From: Rugosimonospora africana
GTDB lineage: Bacteria; Actinomycetota; Actinomycetes; Mycobacteriales; Micromonosporaceae
Direction: 5' to 3'
Length of the DNA stretch: 64,000 nucleotides
Assembly: GCF_016862975.1 (NCBI RefSeq)
Contig: NZ_BONZ01000066.1
Coordinates: 1-64,000, forward strand
The notes beneath the pieces were generated by a model. The model saw only the letters and a program-made list of their open reading frames with translations. It did no database searches and had not been told where the DNA came from. Positions 51,009 to 61,434 of this stretch are shown piece by piece. Numbering within the stretch: the first letter of the stretch is position 1; each line of letters opens with the position of its first letter. The position numbers and the translations under genes were made by a program.

Positions 51009-51080
51009 CGCGCTGTCTGCCAGGTGTCAGATAGCGATAATTCGATCCGAGTCGTTGCACGAAGCGCGCATGCTGAATTC

Positions 51081-51623
51081 ATGCAGGTTCACTTCCACCG
51101 CACCGACAGTGTTGGTGGCTACGCGGTGCTCATGCGCCGCGATGACGGCCTGATGGTCCGTCTGCCGGGTCTCGACCGGAGCTTCCGGATTCCGCATGAT
51201 CTGGCCCACTTCGTGACCGAACGCGAATTCGAGCTCGGCCACGGCGTCTTCGGCAGCATCGCGGCCGGTGCGATGTTCAGCAACATGGCGGTGGTCGGCG
51301 GTCGCCCGCGCTACGACGCCAACGTGCGCTCGCGCGCCGTCATCCGGGCCTACGCGGCCGAACTCAGCCTCGCCGAGGTGCTCTCCGGAGTCGTGCACGA
51401 CGGCGTGGAGCACGAGACCAACCCCGAGAAGCTGTACCGGCACCTGCTGATCGCCTACGGCAGCCTGCGCTCGGGCCCCTGCCCGTACCAGGTGGCGACC
51501 CTGCGCCGCTGCCTGGGCCTGCTGTGGGCACTGTCGGACCGGTGGCGCGCCGTACCGGTGGGCCAGCGCCTGGCCCTGCGCTGGGAGTTGCCCGGGGCCG
51601 CGCGTACCCCCTCGCCCCACTGA
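51081..51623 (+). CDS. Conserved-type protein of unknown function
   Basis: A 180-aa soluble protein, not recognised. It opens MQVHFHRTDSVGGYAVLMRR and contains a repeated acidic/basic pattern, with no signal peptide or membrane segment. CATGCT (51069-51074) ends 6 bases before the ATG, so it may be leaderless. It is divergent from acnA across the AcnR sites, so AcnR could affect it too. Confidence 0.7.
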   Translation: MQVHFHRTDSVGGYAVLMRRDDGLMVRLPGLDRSFRIPHDLAHFVTEREFELGHGVFGSIAAGAMFSNMAVVGGRPRYDANVRSRAVIRAYAAELSLAEVLSGVVHDGVEHETNPEKLYRHLLIAYGSLRSGPCPYQVATLRRCLGLLWALSDRWRAVPVGQRLALRWELPGAARTPSPH

Positions 51624-51660
51624 CCGATCCCGGGAGGTTGGTCCACAGTGGACGGAGTGG

Positions 51661-51996
51661 TCAGTGGCCGGCCGCGCGCTCCTGCCCGTCCAGGAAGCGC
51701 TCGACCAGGCCACGGATCACCGCCGCCATGCTGAAGTTGTGCTCGTTGCACCAGGTCCGCAGGCGCTCGTGCGCCTCGCTGGGCAGCCGGATGTTCACCA
51801 GTTGGCTGGCCTCACCGGCGACCAGGCCGGTGGCGACTTCACGCTGTGCCAGCAGGTCGCGATGCAACGGCTGGCGCAGCGGCCAACTGCGCGCGGTGCG
51901 GCCGAGCAACCAGGCGGTGATCTCCTTGCGATCCTCGGGTTCGAGGGTCTCCAGCAATGCGGCCAGCTTCTCGGCCGGCCCTTCATGGGACGCCAT
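51661..51996 (-). CDS. Ribbon-helix-helix DNA-binding protein
   Basis: A 111-aa protein. The C-terminal part QLVNIRLPSEAHERLRTW with NFSMAAVIRGLVERFLD is a ribbon-helix-helix (CopG/Arc-type) domain. The N-terminal half is an acidic helical region. The ATG at 51996 follows TACCGT (- strand, 52008-52003) by 6 bases, so leaderless; a GTG at 51999 is the alternative. No toxin gene lies next to it, so it is probably a plain regulator. Confidence 0.85.
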   Translation of the reverse strand: MASHEGPAEKLAALLETLEPEDRKEITAWLLGRTARSWPLRQPLHRDLLAQREVATGLVAGEASQLVNIRLPSEAHERLRTWCNEHNFSMAAVIRGLVERFLDGQERAAGH

Positions 51997-52060
51997 CACT
52001 CGACGGTAGCGCGCGATAGCGCCGACTACCGCCCCGTGCGGCCGCGCGAGCGGCGACCGG

Positions 52061-53494
52061 TCACTCGGGCAGGCGGGGACCGGCCTCCCGTTGCGCGGCG
52101 AGCCACGACTCGACCTCGTCGGCGGTGCGCGGCAGGCCGGCGGAGAGCACCTGCGCGCCGGTCGAGGTGACCAGCACGTCGTCCTCGATCCGGATGCCGA
52201 TGCCGCGCAGCTCCTCCGGGACCAGTTCGTCCTCGGGCTGGAAGTACAGGCCGGGCTCGACGGTCAGCACGTACCCCTCGTCGAGAGTGCCGCCGCGGTA
52301 GCGCTCGCGGCGCGCGTTCGCGCAGTCGTGCACGTCGAGGCCGAGCATGTGGCCGAAGCCGTGCAGGGTCCACCGCCGGTACACCGTGGAGCCCTTGTCC
52401 ATCGCCTCCTCGACGCTGCCCGGCAGCAGGCCGAGGTCGGCCAGCCCCTCGGCCAGTACCCGCATGCAGGTCTGGTGGATGTCGTCGTACTTCACGCCCG
52501 GCCTGATCGTGTCGATGCCGGCCTGCTGGGAGGCGTGGACCAGCTCGTAGACGCGGCGCTGGATCGGGCTGAACGTGCCGTTGACCGGCAGGGTACGGGT
52601 GACGTCGGCGGTGTAGAGGTTGCGGTTTTCCACGCCCATGTCCATGAGCAGCAGGTCGCCGGGGCGGGTGTATCCGTCGTTGCGTACCCAGTGCAGAGTC
52701 GCGCCGTGCGCCCCGTTGCCCACGATCGAGCCGTACCCGACCTGGTTGCCGTCGTGCCGGGCGCGCAGCCCGAAGACCCCGTCGAGCAGCCGCTCGGCCA
52801 CCGGCCGGTCGGCCGGCAGCACCCGGGCGACGTCCTCGAACCCGCGTACGGTGGCGTCGATCGCGTCCTGGAGCTGGGCGACCTCCCAGTCGTCCTTGAC
52901 CAGCTTCAGCTCGGACAGCACGGTGGCCAACTCCCCGTCGCGCACGGGGTTGCCGCGCACCGCCGCGTCGACGGCCGGGTCGAAACCGCGCAGCACCCGG
53001 GTGCGGCTCGGGGCGCAGTCGTCGAGCACCGCGCCGAGGTCGTCCAGGTTGGCGGTGTCGATGCCCAGCTCGGTGGCCTTCTCGGCGAGCGTGTGCCGGC
53101 GGCCGATCCACAGCTCGCCGTAGACCCGGTCGCGGAAGAACTCGTCGGTGTCGCGCGGTGAGCGGGGCCGCACGTACAGCGTGCTCTCGCCGCCCGGCCG
53201 CAGCACCAGGACGGCGTCCGGGTCGTGCTCGCCGGTCAGGTACACGAAGTCGCTGCCGGGGCGGAACGGGTAGAATGTGTCGTTCGCCCGAACCTTCTCC
53301 CGGCCGGTCGGTATGATCAGCGTCTCGCCGGGGAATGCCTCGGACACGGCGGCCCGGCGCTTGGCGTAGTGCGCGGCCGCCGGGCCGGGGGCGACGGTCA
53401 GAGCGCTGTCACGCCATCCGGTCCGCATGAAGGCCAGGAACTTTTCCGGAAAATCGGGGTCATGCGACTGGGTGCCCGGGACTCGATCGCTCAT
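52061..53494 (-). CDS. pepP: Xaa-Pro aminopeptidase (aminopeptidase P family)
   Basis: A 477-aa metallopeptidase that removes N-terminal residues ahead of proline. The pita-bread catalytic domain (residues about 200-460) has metal ligands in LLLMDMGVE, TADVTRTLPV, HGFGHMLGLDVHD, VLTVEPGLYF and GIRIEDD. The N-terminal half is the usual AMP-N domain. TAGGTT (- strand, 53506-53501) ends 6 bases before the ATG. It is divergent from asnB. Confidence 0.93.
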   Translation of the reverse strand: MSDRVPGTQSHDPDFPEKFLAFMRTGWRDSALTVAPGPAAAHYAKRRAAVSEAFPGETLIIPTGREKVRANDTFYPFRPGSDFVYLTGEHDPDAVLVLRPGGESTLYVRPRSPRDTDEFFRDRVYGELWIGRRHTLAEKATELGIDTANLDDLGAVLDDCAPSRTRVLRGFDPAVDAAVRGNPVRDGELATVLSELKLVKDDWEVAQLQDAIDATVRGFEDVARVLPADRPVAERLLDGVFGLRARHDGNQVGYGSIVGNGAHGATLHWVRNDGYTRPGDLLLMDMGVENRNLYTADVTRTLPVNGTFSPIQRRVYELVHASQQAGIDTIRPGVKYDDIHQTCMRVLAEGLADLGLLPGSVEEAMDKGSTVYRRWTLHGFGHMLGLDVHDCANARRERYRGGTLDEGYVLTVEPGLYFQPEDELVPEELRGIGIRIEDDVLVTSTGAQVLSAGLPRTADEVESWLAAQREAGPRLPE

Positions 53495-53556
53495 GTCGAG
53501 AACCTATCGTGCCAGTCGGGCCAGGGCCACGGGGCGACCATGAAAGGATGACCGCC

Positions 53557-55518
53557 ATGTGCGGACTCCTGACGTTCATCAGCTCGCGCAGCGATGCGCC
53601 CTTCCACCGCGAGGCGGTGGCGCACGCACTGGAGAGCCTGCACCACCGCGGCCCGGATGAAACCGGTGTCCAGGTGATCGGCTCCGAGGTGATCTTCGCG
53701 CACAAGCGGCTGTCCATCATCGACGTCGCCGGCAGCCACGAGCCGCTGCCGTATGCGAACGGGCGTTACCTGCTGACCTTCAACGGCGAGATCTACAACT
53801 ACATCGAGCTGCGTGAGGAACTGATCCGGGACTACGGCGCCCGGTTCGACACCGAGGGCGACGGCGAGGTGATCGTCGCCGGGTTCCACTACTGGGGCGA
53901 GGCGGTGGTCGACCGGCTGCGCGGGATGTTCGCGTTCGTGATCGTCGATACCCACCAGCGGCTGGTCTTCGGCGCCCGCGACCCGTACGGCATCAAGCCG
54001 CTCTTCCACCTGGTCACCCCCGACGGGCTGTACCTGGCCAGCGAGAAGAAGGCGCTGCTGCCGTTCCTCACCGAGGCGTACTACGGCAGCGCCGACGGGC
54101 GAGGTGGGGTCGACACCGCGAACCTGTCGCACTACCTGACGCTGCAGTACGTTCCGGAGCCCGGCACGCTGCACCGGGGAATCGGCCGGGTCGGCTCCGG
54201 CGAGTGCTTCACCTACCGGGCCGGCGGCACGTTCGCCACCCGGCGGTACTACCAGCCCCAGTTCCGCCCGACGCCGACCGACGACCCCGAGTCGCTGTAC
54301 CGGCGCATCCGGGAGACCCTGCGGGAGAGCGTCCGCATGCACATGCGTTCGGACGTACCGGTCGGCGCGTTCCTGTCCAGCGGCATCGACTCGACCGCCG
54401 TGGTCGCGCTGGCCCGCGAGTTCAACCCGAACATCCTGACCTTCACCGTCGGATACGACGTGGACGGATACTCCGAGATCGAAGTGGCCCAGGACTCGGC
54501 CCGCCACCTCGGGGTGACCACGATCCCGACCAAGATCGGGCCGCAGGACATGATGGAGGCGCTGCCGAAGATCATCTGGCACCTGGACGATCCGGTCGCC
54601 GACCCGGCGCTGGTACCGCTGTACTTCGTGGCCAAGAAGGCGTCCGAGTACGTGACGGTGGTGCTGTCCGGGGAGGGCGCGGACGAGTTCTTCGGCGGAT
54701 ACACGATCTACCGCGAGCCGCTGTCGCTGTCCACCATCAACGGGCTGCCCAACCCGGTGCAGAAGGGGCTGCGCAAGGTCGCCCAGGTGATCCCGCAGGG
54801 GGTCAAGGGCAAGAGCTTCCTGGAGCGCGGCACCACCCCGCTGGAGGAGCGCTACTACGGCAACGCCCGGATGTTCACCGAGGCGGAGAAGCGCCGCCTG
54901 CTGCGCCAGTACGACGAGCGGGTGCGCTACACCGACGTCACCGGGCCGATCTACGCCGAGGCGACCGCCGCCGGCCTGGACGATGTGACCAAGATGCAGT
55001 ACATCGACCTGTACACCTGGCTGCGTGGGGACATCCTGGTCAAGGCCGACCGGATGTCCATGGCCCACTCGCTGGAGGTGCGCGTCCCGTTCCTGGACCG
55101 GCCGGTGTTCGACGTGGCCGCCACGATCCCGGTCGACCTGAAGCTCCCGCCGCACTCGACGGACACCAAGTTCGCGATGCGCCAGGCGCTGCGCGAGGTG
55201 GTCCCGCCGGCCATCGTCAACCGCAAGAAGCTGGGCTTCCCGACCCCGACCCGGGTCTGGCTGGCCGGCGAGATGTACGACTGGGCGCACGACATCATGG
55301 GCCGCTCGGGCGCCGGCGACCTGCTCGACCTGACCTACGCGCGCAACCTGCTCGACGCGCACAAGCGCGGCGAGGCGGACTACTCGCGCAAGGTGTGGAC
55401 GGTGCTGGTGTTCTGCGTGTGGCACGCGATCTTCGTGGAGCGCTCGCTGGATCCGGGCATCACCCGGGCCCAGTCCGCGCTGCTGACCAAGCCCGTGGTC
55501 GGCTCGATGGTCCGCTGA
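53557..55518 (+). CDS. asnB: Asparagine synthetase (glutamine-hydrolysing), AsnB/LtsA type
   Basis: A 653-aa enzyme. The start must be the ATG at 53557 so that Cys2 becomes the N-terminal nucleophile (MCGLL), and GAAAGGA lies 8 bases upstream. The glutaminase domain has ESLHHRGPDE and TFNGEIYNY. The synthetase domain has the pyrophosphatase loop FLSSGIDSTA. Length and sequence resemble mycobacterial AsnB and corynebacterial LtsA, which amidate cell-wall diaminopimelate, so that role is an alternative to asparagine synthesis. Confidence 0.93.
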   Translation: MCGLLTFISSRSDAPFHREAVAHALESLHHRGPDETGVQVIGSEVIFAHKRLSIIDVAGSHEPLPYANGRYLLTFNGEIYNYIELREELIRDYGARFDTEGDGEVIVAGFHYWGEAVVDRLRGMFAFVIVDTHQRLVFGARDPYGIKPLFHLVTPDGLYLASEKKALLPFLTEAYYGSADGRGGVDTANLSHYLTLQYVPEPGTLHRGIGRVGSGECFTYRAGGTFATRRYYQPQFRPTPTDDPESLYRRIRETLRESVRMHMRSDVPVGAFLSSGIDSTAVVALAREFNPNILTFTVGYDVDGYSEIEVAQDSARHLGVTTIPTKIGPQDMMEALPKIIWHLDDPVADPALVPLYFVAKKASEYVTVVLSGEGADEFFGGYTIYREPLSLSTINGLPNPVQKGLRKVAQVIPQGVKGKSFLERGTTPLEERYYGNARMFTEAEKRRLLRQYDERVRYTDVTGPIYAEATAAGLDDVTKMQYIDLYTWLRGDILVKADRMSMAHSLEVRVPFLDRPVFDVAATIPVDLKLPPHSTDTKFAMRQALREVVPPAIVNRKKLGFPTPTRVWLAGEMYDWAHDIMGRSGAGDLLDLTYARNLLDAHKRGEADYSRKVWTVLVFCVWHAIFVERSLDPGITRAQSALLTKPVVGSMVR

Positions 55519-55596
55519 GCGATCCCGCGCCCCGGCCGCCCGGCCGGGGCGCGGTCGCGTCGATTACCCGCCACGGCGGCGGGTACGGCCGCAGGG

Positions 55597-57279
55597 ATGA
55601 GTGCGGTCGTGCGGGGGTGGCGCAGGCGGATGCGGGAGTCTCCGCGGGTACGCCTGGCATTGTTGATCATCCTGGCCGCGGTACCGGCCGGGATCGAGGC
55701 GGCCGTGGTGCGCGGTACCGGGTTCACCACCACGATCAGCCTCGTCCCGCACATCACCGCGGTGTGGCCGTACGGGACGTTCCACGACCTGCTCTGGGTC
55801 ATGGTGTACCACCGGTCCTGGGCCGGATTCGTCGGCGAGTCGCTGGCCGCGATCGGCACGCGCGCGCTGCTGTGTACCGGGCTGATCGCGCTGGCCTGGC
55901 CACCCGAGCGGGAACGCCCGCAGCTGAGCCGGCTGCTCCTGCGCAATCTGGGGTTCTCGGCGCTGCTGGGTGCCATCCTTTCCCCGTGGGCGGCGCTGGG
56001 CGTGGTCGCCTCCGAGGTGTCCGTCTCCTGGTACCTGGCCGGTGAACTGATCCCATTGCTGATCATGGCGCCGGTGCTGCAACGGGGCGGGATCGTGCCC
56101 GGCTGGTGGCGCGGCCTGCCGCCGCTGGGCACGGTCGTGCTGTCGCTGGTCAACGTCGTGACGCTCACCGCAGGCAGCGCGCTGATGTGGTGGGCGCCGC
56201 CGCGCTGGATCGTCCCGATCGCCGCACTGGTCGGTGGGGTCAACGGGATCCTCTGGCGGTACGCCGTGCGTACCGCGCTGCTGCACCCGGGCGTGCGGTG
56301 GAAGCGGGTACCGGTCAGCCCGATCGTCATCGTGTCGGTGGCCGTCCTGGTCTTCGTCGTCGCCGACCTGACCCTGCTCGGCGGCCACGGTCGCGAGCAG
56401 CGGGAGCCGGATCCGATCGCCGAACTGGAGGCGGCCTCGGACGGCCATCCGGCGATCTTCCTGGCCGGCTACGACTCCGACTACACCGGCGAGCCCAGCG
56501 GGCGCACGCTGCCGGTCCTGCGCTTCTCGTACCGCGGCCTCGACCGCGACGGGCACCCCCGCCCGTACCCGGCGCTGGCCACCCACCAGTCGCTGTCCAC
56601 CAGCGCCACGCTGCTCGCCCGGCAGGTCGAGCAGGTCAACCGCCGCACCGGTCGCCCGGTGGCGCTGCTGGCGGAGAGCGAGGGGGCCTTCGTCGCCCAC
56701 TTCTACCTGCAGACCATGCCGCACCCCGGGGTGGACCGGGTGGCATATCTCAGCCCGCCGATCCGGGCCGGGCGCATCTACTACCCGCCGCAGGACCGGA
56801 ACGCGGGCTGGGGTATCGCGACCGGGTGGGAGCTACGCGCGATCTTCGCGATACTCAGCGCTACCAACGGGCTGCCCAACAGTGCCGACGAGCCGTTCAT
56901 CCGGTCGCTGATGGACAGCGCCCCGCTGTTTCGTGGCAACCGGCTGCTGTGCCCCGAACGGGGGGTGAAGACCATCGCCTTCCTGCCCACCAGCGACGCG
57001 ATCACGGTCTCGCCATCGATCCATCCGCGGGTTCCGGTGGTCGAGGTGACCGCGGTGCACGGCATCCTGATCGACGATCCGAGTGCCCGGCGGCGGCTCT
57101 CCGTGTTCATCGAGAGCGGGCGCCAGGAGCAGCGCCGGGTGTGGGGCTACGCGGCCCTGCAGTGGGCCGGCGCGGCCTGGCAGGCGCCGTCGCTGCGGGT
57201 GCCGTGGAATCCGGCCTGGCGTGCGGTCGCCGGCCGGTCGAACCAGAACTTCAAGCCGGACGAGTGCCCGGCGAGGTGA
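55597..57279 (+). CDS. Membrane protein with alpha/beta-hydrolase-like C-terminal domain
   Basis: A 560-aa protein. Residues 1-270 contain about seven hydrophobic segments. The rest is extracytoplasmic or cytosolic and resembles an alpha/beta hydrolase: LLAESEGAFVAHFY has the nucleophile-elbow pattern with Ser, FLPTSDAIT an Asp, and VTAVHGILIDD a His. The elbow is A-E-S-E-G, not G-x-S-x-G. Whether it is an active esterase or lipase is unknown. I do not recognise a named family. Confidence 0.75.
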   Translation: MSAVVRGWRRRMRESPRVRLALLIILAAVPAGIEAAVVRGTGFTTTISLVPHITAVWPYGTFHDLLWVMVYHRSWAGFVGESLAAIGTRALLCTGLIALAWPPERERPQLSRLLLRNLGFSALLGAILSPWAALGVVASEVSVSWYLAGELIPLLIMAPVLQRGGIVPGWWRGLPPLGTVVLSLVNVVTLTAGSALMWWAPPRWIVPIAALVGGVNGILWRYAVRTALLHPGVRWKRVPVSPIVIVSVAVLVFVVADLTLLGGHGREQREPDPIAELEAASDGHPAIFLAGYDSDYTGEPSGRTLPVLRFSYRGLDRDGHPRPYPALATHQSLSTSATLLARQVEQVNRRTGRPVALLAESEGAFVAHFYLQTMPHPGVDRVAYLSPPIRAGRIYYPPQDRNAGWGIATGWELRAIFAILSATNGLPNSADEPFIRSLMDSAPLFRGNRLLCPERGVKTIAFLPTSDAITVSPSIHPRVPVVEVTAVHGILIDDPSARRRLSVFIESGRQEQRRVWGYAALQWAGAAWQAPSLRVPWNPAWRAVAGRSNQNFKPDECPAR

Positions 57280-57281
57280 CC

Positions 57282-57386
57282 GATCAGGCCCGGCCGGACG
57301 GGTTGGCTCGGGTCCGGCCGGCTCGGCTCCGCCCGGCTCGGACGACTCGGGCCCGACTGGGTGGCTCGGATCAGGCCCGGCCGGAC
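57282..57386. repeat. 18-bp direct repeat spanning a convergent gene junction
   Basis: GATCAGGCCCGGCCGGAC occurs exactly at 57282-57299 and 57369-57386. The second copy holds the stop codon of the MBL gene (- strand) and the first begins 3 bases after the stop of the opposing membrane-hydrolase gene. Degenerate copies of parts lie between. Confidence 0.75.
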
Positions 57387-58201
57387 AGCTCGGCGAAACC
57401 GCGCTCCACGGCGACCAGGGAGACCTCCGGCCCGAACGGCGACCGGTCGGCCACGGCCTGCGCGGTGGCCCGGTCCCGGTGCCCATAACGGATCAGCCAG
57501 TCCAGTTCACTGAGCTGCCGGTGCGCTTCGCTGACGAAGTCGCGGTCGACCGGTACGCCGTGGCCCGGTACCACCACGGTGTCGGGGGAGACCAGCTCCA
57601 GCAGGGCGGTCACGGTCTCCGGCCACTCCAGCGGGTACGAGTCGGTGAAGTCGGGCGGCCCGCCCTGCTCGACCAGGTCGCCGGCCACCACCACCGCCGC
57701 GTCGGGTACCAGCACCACCAGGTCGCCCTCGGTGTGGCCGCGACCGAGGTGGCGCAACTCGACCCGCCGGCCGCCGACGTCCAGAGTCGCGCTGCGGTGC
57801 ACGACCCTGGTGGGTGCCGCGATGGCGGCGCCACTCAGTTCCTCGGCCAGCTCAGGCTGGGTCGGCAGCCACTGCTCGTACCATGCCCGCTGCCAGTTGG
57901 GTCCGTGATCGCGCAACTGGGCGACCGCGTCCCGGTGCCCCCAGATCGCGCCGCCACCGGCCTCCCGGAAGGCCGCGTTGCCGAAGCAGTGGTCGAAGTG
58001 GTGGTGGGTGTTGACCGCGGCCAGCGGAGCCGGGGTCAGCCGGCGGACGGCCTCGGCCAACTCGCGGCCCTGCCCCGGCCCGGACAGCGTGTCGACCAGC
58101 AGGGCGCCGCCGTCGCCGACGATCAGCGTGGAGTTGACGTTCAGCGACTCGTGGCGCAGCACGTGCACCCCGGCGGCGACCTCGGTGAACTCGGCCATCA
58201 C
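57371..58201 (-). CDS. Metallo-beta-lactamase-fold hydrolase
   Basis: A 276-aa MBL-fold protein. The zinc motif THHHFDH, the later HLGRGHTEGD, VVAGDLVEQ and VVPGHG supply the metal ligands. Substrate unknown; it is not clearly a beta-lactamase. GTG 58201 or ATG 58198 starts it, overlapping the thioesterase stop, so the two are coupled. Confidence 0.9.
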   Translation of the reverse strand: MMAEFTEVAAGVHVLRHESLNVNSTLIVGDGGALLVDTLSGPGQGRELAEAVRRLTPAPLAAVNTHHHFDHCFGNAAFREAGGGAIWGHRDAVAQLRDHGPNWQRAWYEQWLPTQPELAEELSGAAIAAPTRVVHRSATLDVGGRRVELRHLGRGHTEGDLVVLVPDAAVVVAGDLVEQGGPPDFTDSYPLEWPETVTALLELVSPDTVVVPGHGVPVDRDFVSEAHRQLSELDWLIRYGHRDRATAQAVADRSPFGPEVSLVAVERGFAELSGRA

Positions 58202-58578
58202 GCGTACGCCTTCGCCACGAACTTCTCCCGGTCGACGATCATCCGGTCGACCCGGATCCGCGCGGCCACCTGCTCGCCCTGGCGCAGCGTCACCACGAAC
58301 GCCAACCGGCGGCCGTCGACTTCGGACACGACGGCCTCGGCCACCACCGACCCGCCGACCGGGGTGGCCAGCAGGTGGTCGAGCTCCACTCGCACTCCGA
58401 CCGTGGTGGAGCCGGTCGGCAGCCGGCCTGCGGTCAACGCCACCGTGGCCGCCTCGGCGAGTGCCAGCGCCCGCGGCGTGCCCAGCACGGGCACGTCGCC
58501 AGAGCCCAGCGATTGCGCGGTGTCGGCGTCGGTGACGGTCAGCTGCACCCGCGTGGCGAGTCCGGGCCGCAAGTCCAT
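58198..58578 (-). CDS. FlK-like thioesterase-family (hotdog) protein
   Basis: A 126-aa hotdog-fold protein similar to fluoroacetyl-CoA thioesterase-like proteins: LGTPRALALAEAATVAL and VRVELDHLLATPVGGSV are visible. It could hydrolyse a small acyl-CoA. TAGGCT (- strand, 58591-58586) ends 7 bases before the ATG, so leaderless. It is coupled to the MBL-fold hydrolase downstream, suggesting a shared thioester-clearing role. Confidence 0.85.
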   Translation of the reverse strand: MDLRPGLATRVQLTVTDADTAQSLGSGDVPVLGTPRALALAEAATVALTAGRLPTGSTTVGVRVELDHLLATPVGGSVVAEAVVSEVDGRRLAFVVTLRQGEQVAARIRVDRMIVDREKFVAKAYA

Positions 58579-58669
58579 GAATGAAAGCCTACGGGGTTGT
58601 CGGCGGCTTGCCGTCAGGGCCGAGGATGGTCGCCCGGCCGGCTGCGCATCCGGAGGCCGCCGCCTGCGG

Positions 58670-59542
58670 TCAGGGGGTCAGCCGGTAGCGGGTACCGGCG
58701 CCGGCGATGTCCGCGTCGCCGCCGCCCGCCTCCACCGCCGCACGCCAGGCCGGCAGGGTCGCCTCCACCGCCGGCAGGTCCACGCCTCGCTCGCGGGCCG
58801 CCGCGACGACCATCGCGATGTCCTTGGCCGCGTGCTTGAGCGGAAAGCCGGGGTCGAGCTTGCCGGCCAGCATGTTGCGGCCCTTCATCAGCGCGTACGG
58901 CGACGCGACCGCCTCGCCGTCCAGCGCGTCGAGGATCGTGGCCGGGTCGATGTCCAGGCAGGTGGCCAGCGCCATGGTTTCGGCGATGCCCTCCACGACC
59001 GCCGCCAGCCAGGTGTTGAGAGCCAGCTTGACGGCGCTGCCCCGGCCTGCCGGCCCGAGCCAGAGGGTCCGCTTCCCGAGAGTGTCGAACAGCGGCTGGA
59101 CCCGCTCGCGCAACTCGTCCGGCCCGGACGCCAGCACCAGCAGCTGTCCCTGCCGGGCGGGTGCGACAGTGCCGAGCACCGGCGCGTCGACCAGGACGAG
59201 CCCCTGGGCCCCGGCCAGCTCGCCCAGCTCGGCGGTGGCCGGTACGCCGACGGTGCCCATCTGCACCCAGACCGTGCCGGCGGCCGGTCGGGCCTGCCGG
59301 ATCACCTCGGCGGTGGCGGCGCCGTCGGTGAGCATGGTCAGCACGATGTCCGCCCCGTTGGCCGTCTCGGCGGCGTCGGTCAGGACCTCGACTCCCTGCT
59401 CCGCCAGGCCCGCGCCCCGTCCGGCGGTGCGGTTCCAGCCGCGTACGTCGAAACCGTGCTCGGCCAGGTTGGCCGCGATGGCGGTGCCCATGAGCCCGAG
59501 GCCGAGGACGGTGACCCGCGCCGGGGACGTGGTGTTCTGCAT
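58670..59542 (-). CDS. NAD(P)-dependent beta-hydroxyacid dehydrogenase / imine-reductase-like
   Basis: A 290-aa protein of the 6-phosphogluconate-dehydrogenase superfamily. It has the cofactor motif VLGLGLMGTAIAANL, a substrate-loop region DAPVLGTVAPARQGQL and the catalytic-lysine helix GRGSAVKLALNTWLA. The ATG at 59542 has GAGAGGA 8 bases upstream. Substrate unknown. Confidence 0.9.
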   Translation of the reverse strand: MQNTTSPARVTVLGLGLMGTAIAANLAEHGFDVRGWNRTAGRGAGLAEQGVEVLTDAAETANGADIVLTMLTDGAATAEVIRQARPAAGTVWVQMGTVGVPATAELGELAGAQGLVLVDAPVLGTVAPARQGQLLVLASGPDELRERVQPLFDTLGKRTLWLGPAGRGSAVKLALNTWLAAVVEGIAETMALATCLDIDPATILDALDGEAVASPYALMKGRNMLAGKLDPGFPLKHAAKDIAMVVAAARERGVDLPAVEATLPAWRAAVEAGGGDADIAGAGTRYRLTP

Positions 59543-59625
59543 CGGCGGGATCCTCTCTGGGGGAGATCGCTGTACCGTACCCGGACACCAGGGCCGAAAA
59601 CCCTGCGGTGGCCGGCCGGCGGAGC

Positions 59626-59946
59626 CTACTCCCGGTTCGAGGGCCGGTCGCCGAGCGCGTCGGCGGGCATGGTGTCGGTGGGCATCGCGTCGGCGGGCGC
59701 ACCGGCCGGTGCGGAGGCGTCCGCCGGATCCGGCGACGGGTCCGGTCCGGAGCCGGCCTCGACCGGCGTCACCTCGCGCAGAAAGCCGCGCGCGGACAGG
59801 AACTCGCTCAGGGAATCCCGGTGCTGGGCGCAGGCGAGCCAGGTCTTGCGCCGCTCCGGCGGGTGCAGTTTCGGGTTGTTCCAACGCAGCGCCCACTCGG
59901 CGGCCACGCGACAGCCCTTGGCGGAACAGAGGAGGATCGCACTCAC
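59626..59946 (-). CDS. Small Cys/Trp-rich protein of unknown function
   Basis: A 106-aa protein starting at GTG 59946. The first 65 residues look conserved, with LCSAKGCRVAAEWALRWNN and KTWLACAQHRD giving a possible Cys/His metal site. The remaining tail is Pro/Ala/Asp-rich and repetitive, encoded by a 15-bp-type repeat at 59660-59705. Function not recognised. Confidence 0.7.
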   Translation of the reverse strand: MSAILLCSAKGCRVAAEWALRWNNPKLHPPERRKTWLACAQHRDSLSEFLSARGFLREVTPVEAGSGPDPSPDPADASAPAGAPADAMPTDTMPADALGDRPSNRE

Positions 59947-60181
59947 CCCGAAATGATTGAGCGCCGGGCGGCCACGGGGGAAGCCGCCCGGCGACGGGTG
60001 AATCGTACCGCTGAACACGCCCCTGGTGTCTACCCGTACCGTGTGCCGAATCGGGCGGTTCCCGGTCTTCCGGCGCTGCTCGGGGGATGATGTCGATCAT
60101 CGAGTGCGTACCCGGCGCCGACCGGGTATTTTGATCGCGCACACCGGTCCGTGCGCGCGTGCTGGGCGGAGCGTGCCAAGC

Positions 60182-60187
60182 TAGGTT
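60182..60187 (+). promoter_or_regulatory. Candidate -10 of the moxR operon
   Basis: TAGGTT fits the TANNNT pattern and lies 33 bases before the moxR GTG, giving a leader of about 26 bases with GGAGGA in it. No good -35 is visible. Confidence 0.4.
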
Positions 60188-60219
60188 GGTCGTACCCGTT
60201 TGAAACGCCTGGAGGACCG

Positions 60220-61348
<1,129 letters not shown>

Positions 61349-61353
<5 letters not shown>

Positions 61354-61433
61354 CGACGGTGCGAGCGTGACGATGGTGCGGGCATGACGATGGTGCGGGC
61401 ATGAGGGCGGTGCGGGTATGAGGGCGATGCCGA
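61349..61433 (+). repeat. 17-bp tandem repeat, five copies, from the moxR stop to the DUF58 start
   Basis: Units start at 61349, 61366, 61383, 61400 and 61417 and follow YRTGASGRYGRTGCSRR. Each contains a TGA preceded by A or G (ATGA or GTGA), the shape of a stop-start junction. The first unit holds the moxR stop, and the DUF58 GTG begins 1 base after the fifth. Confidence 0.85.
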
Positions 61434-61434
61434 C

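Noticed and set aside
51661-51996. Antitoxin of a toxin-antitoxin pair
   Set aside because: The ribbon-helix-helix fold fits, but no small toxin-like gene overlaps or follows it on the same strand.
53443-53454. Palindrome TTTTCCGGAAAA as an operator
   Set aside because: It lies inside the pepP coding region and is explained by the codons for Pro-Glu-Lys-Phe.
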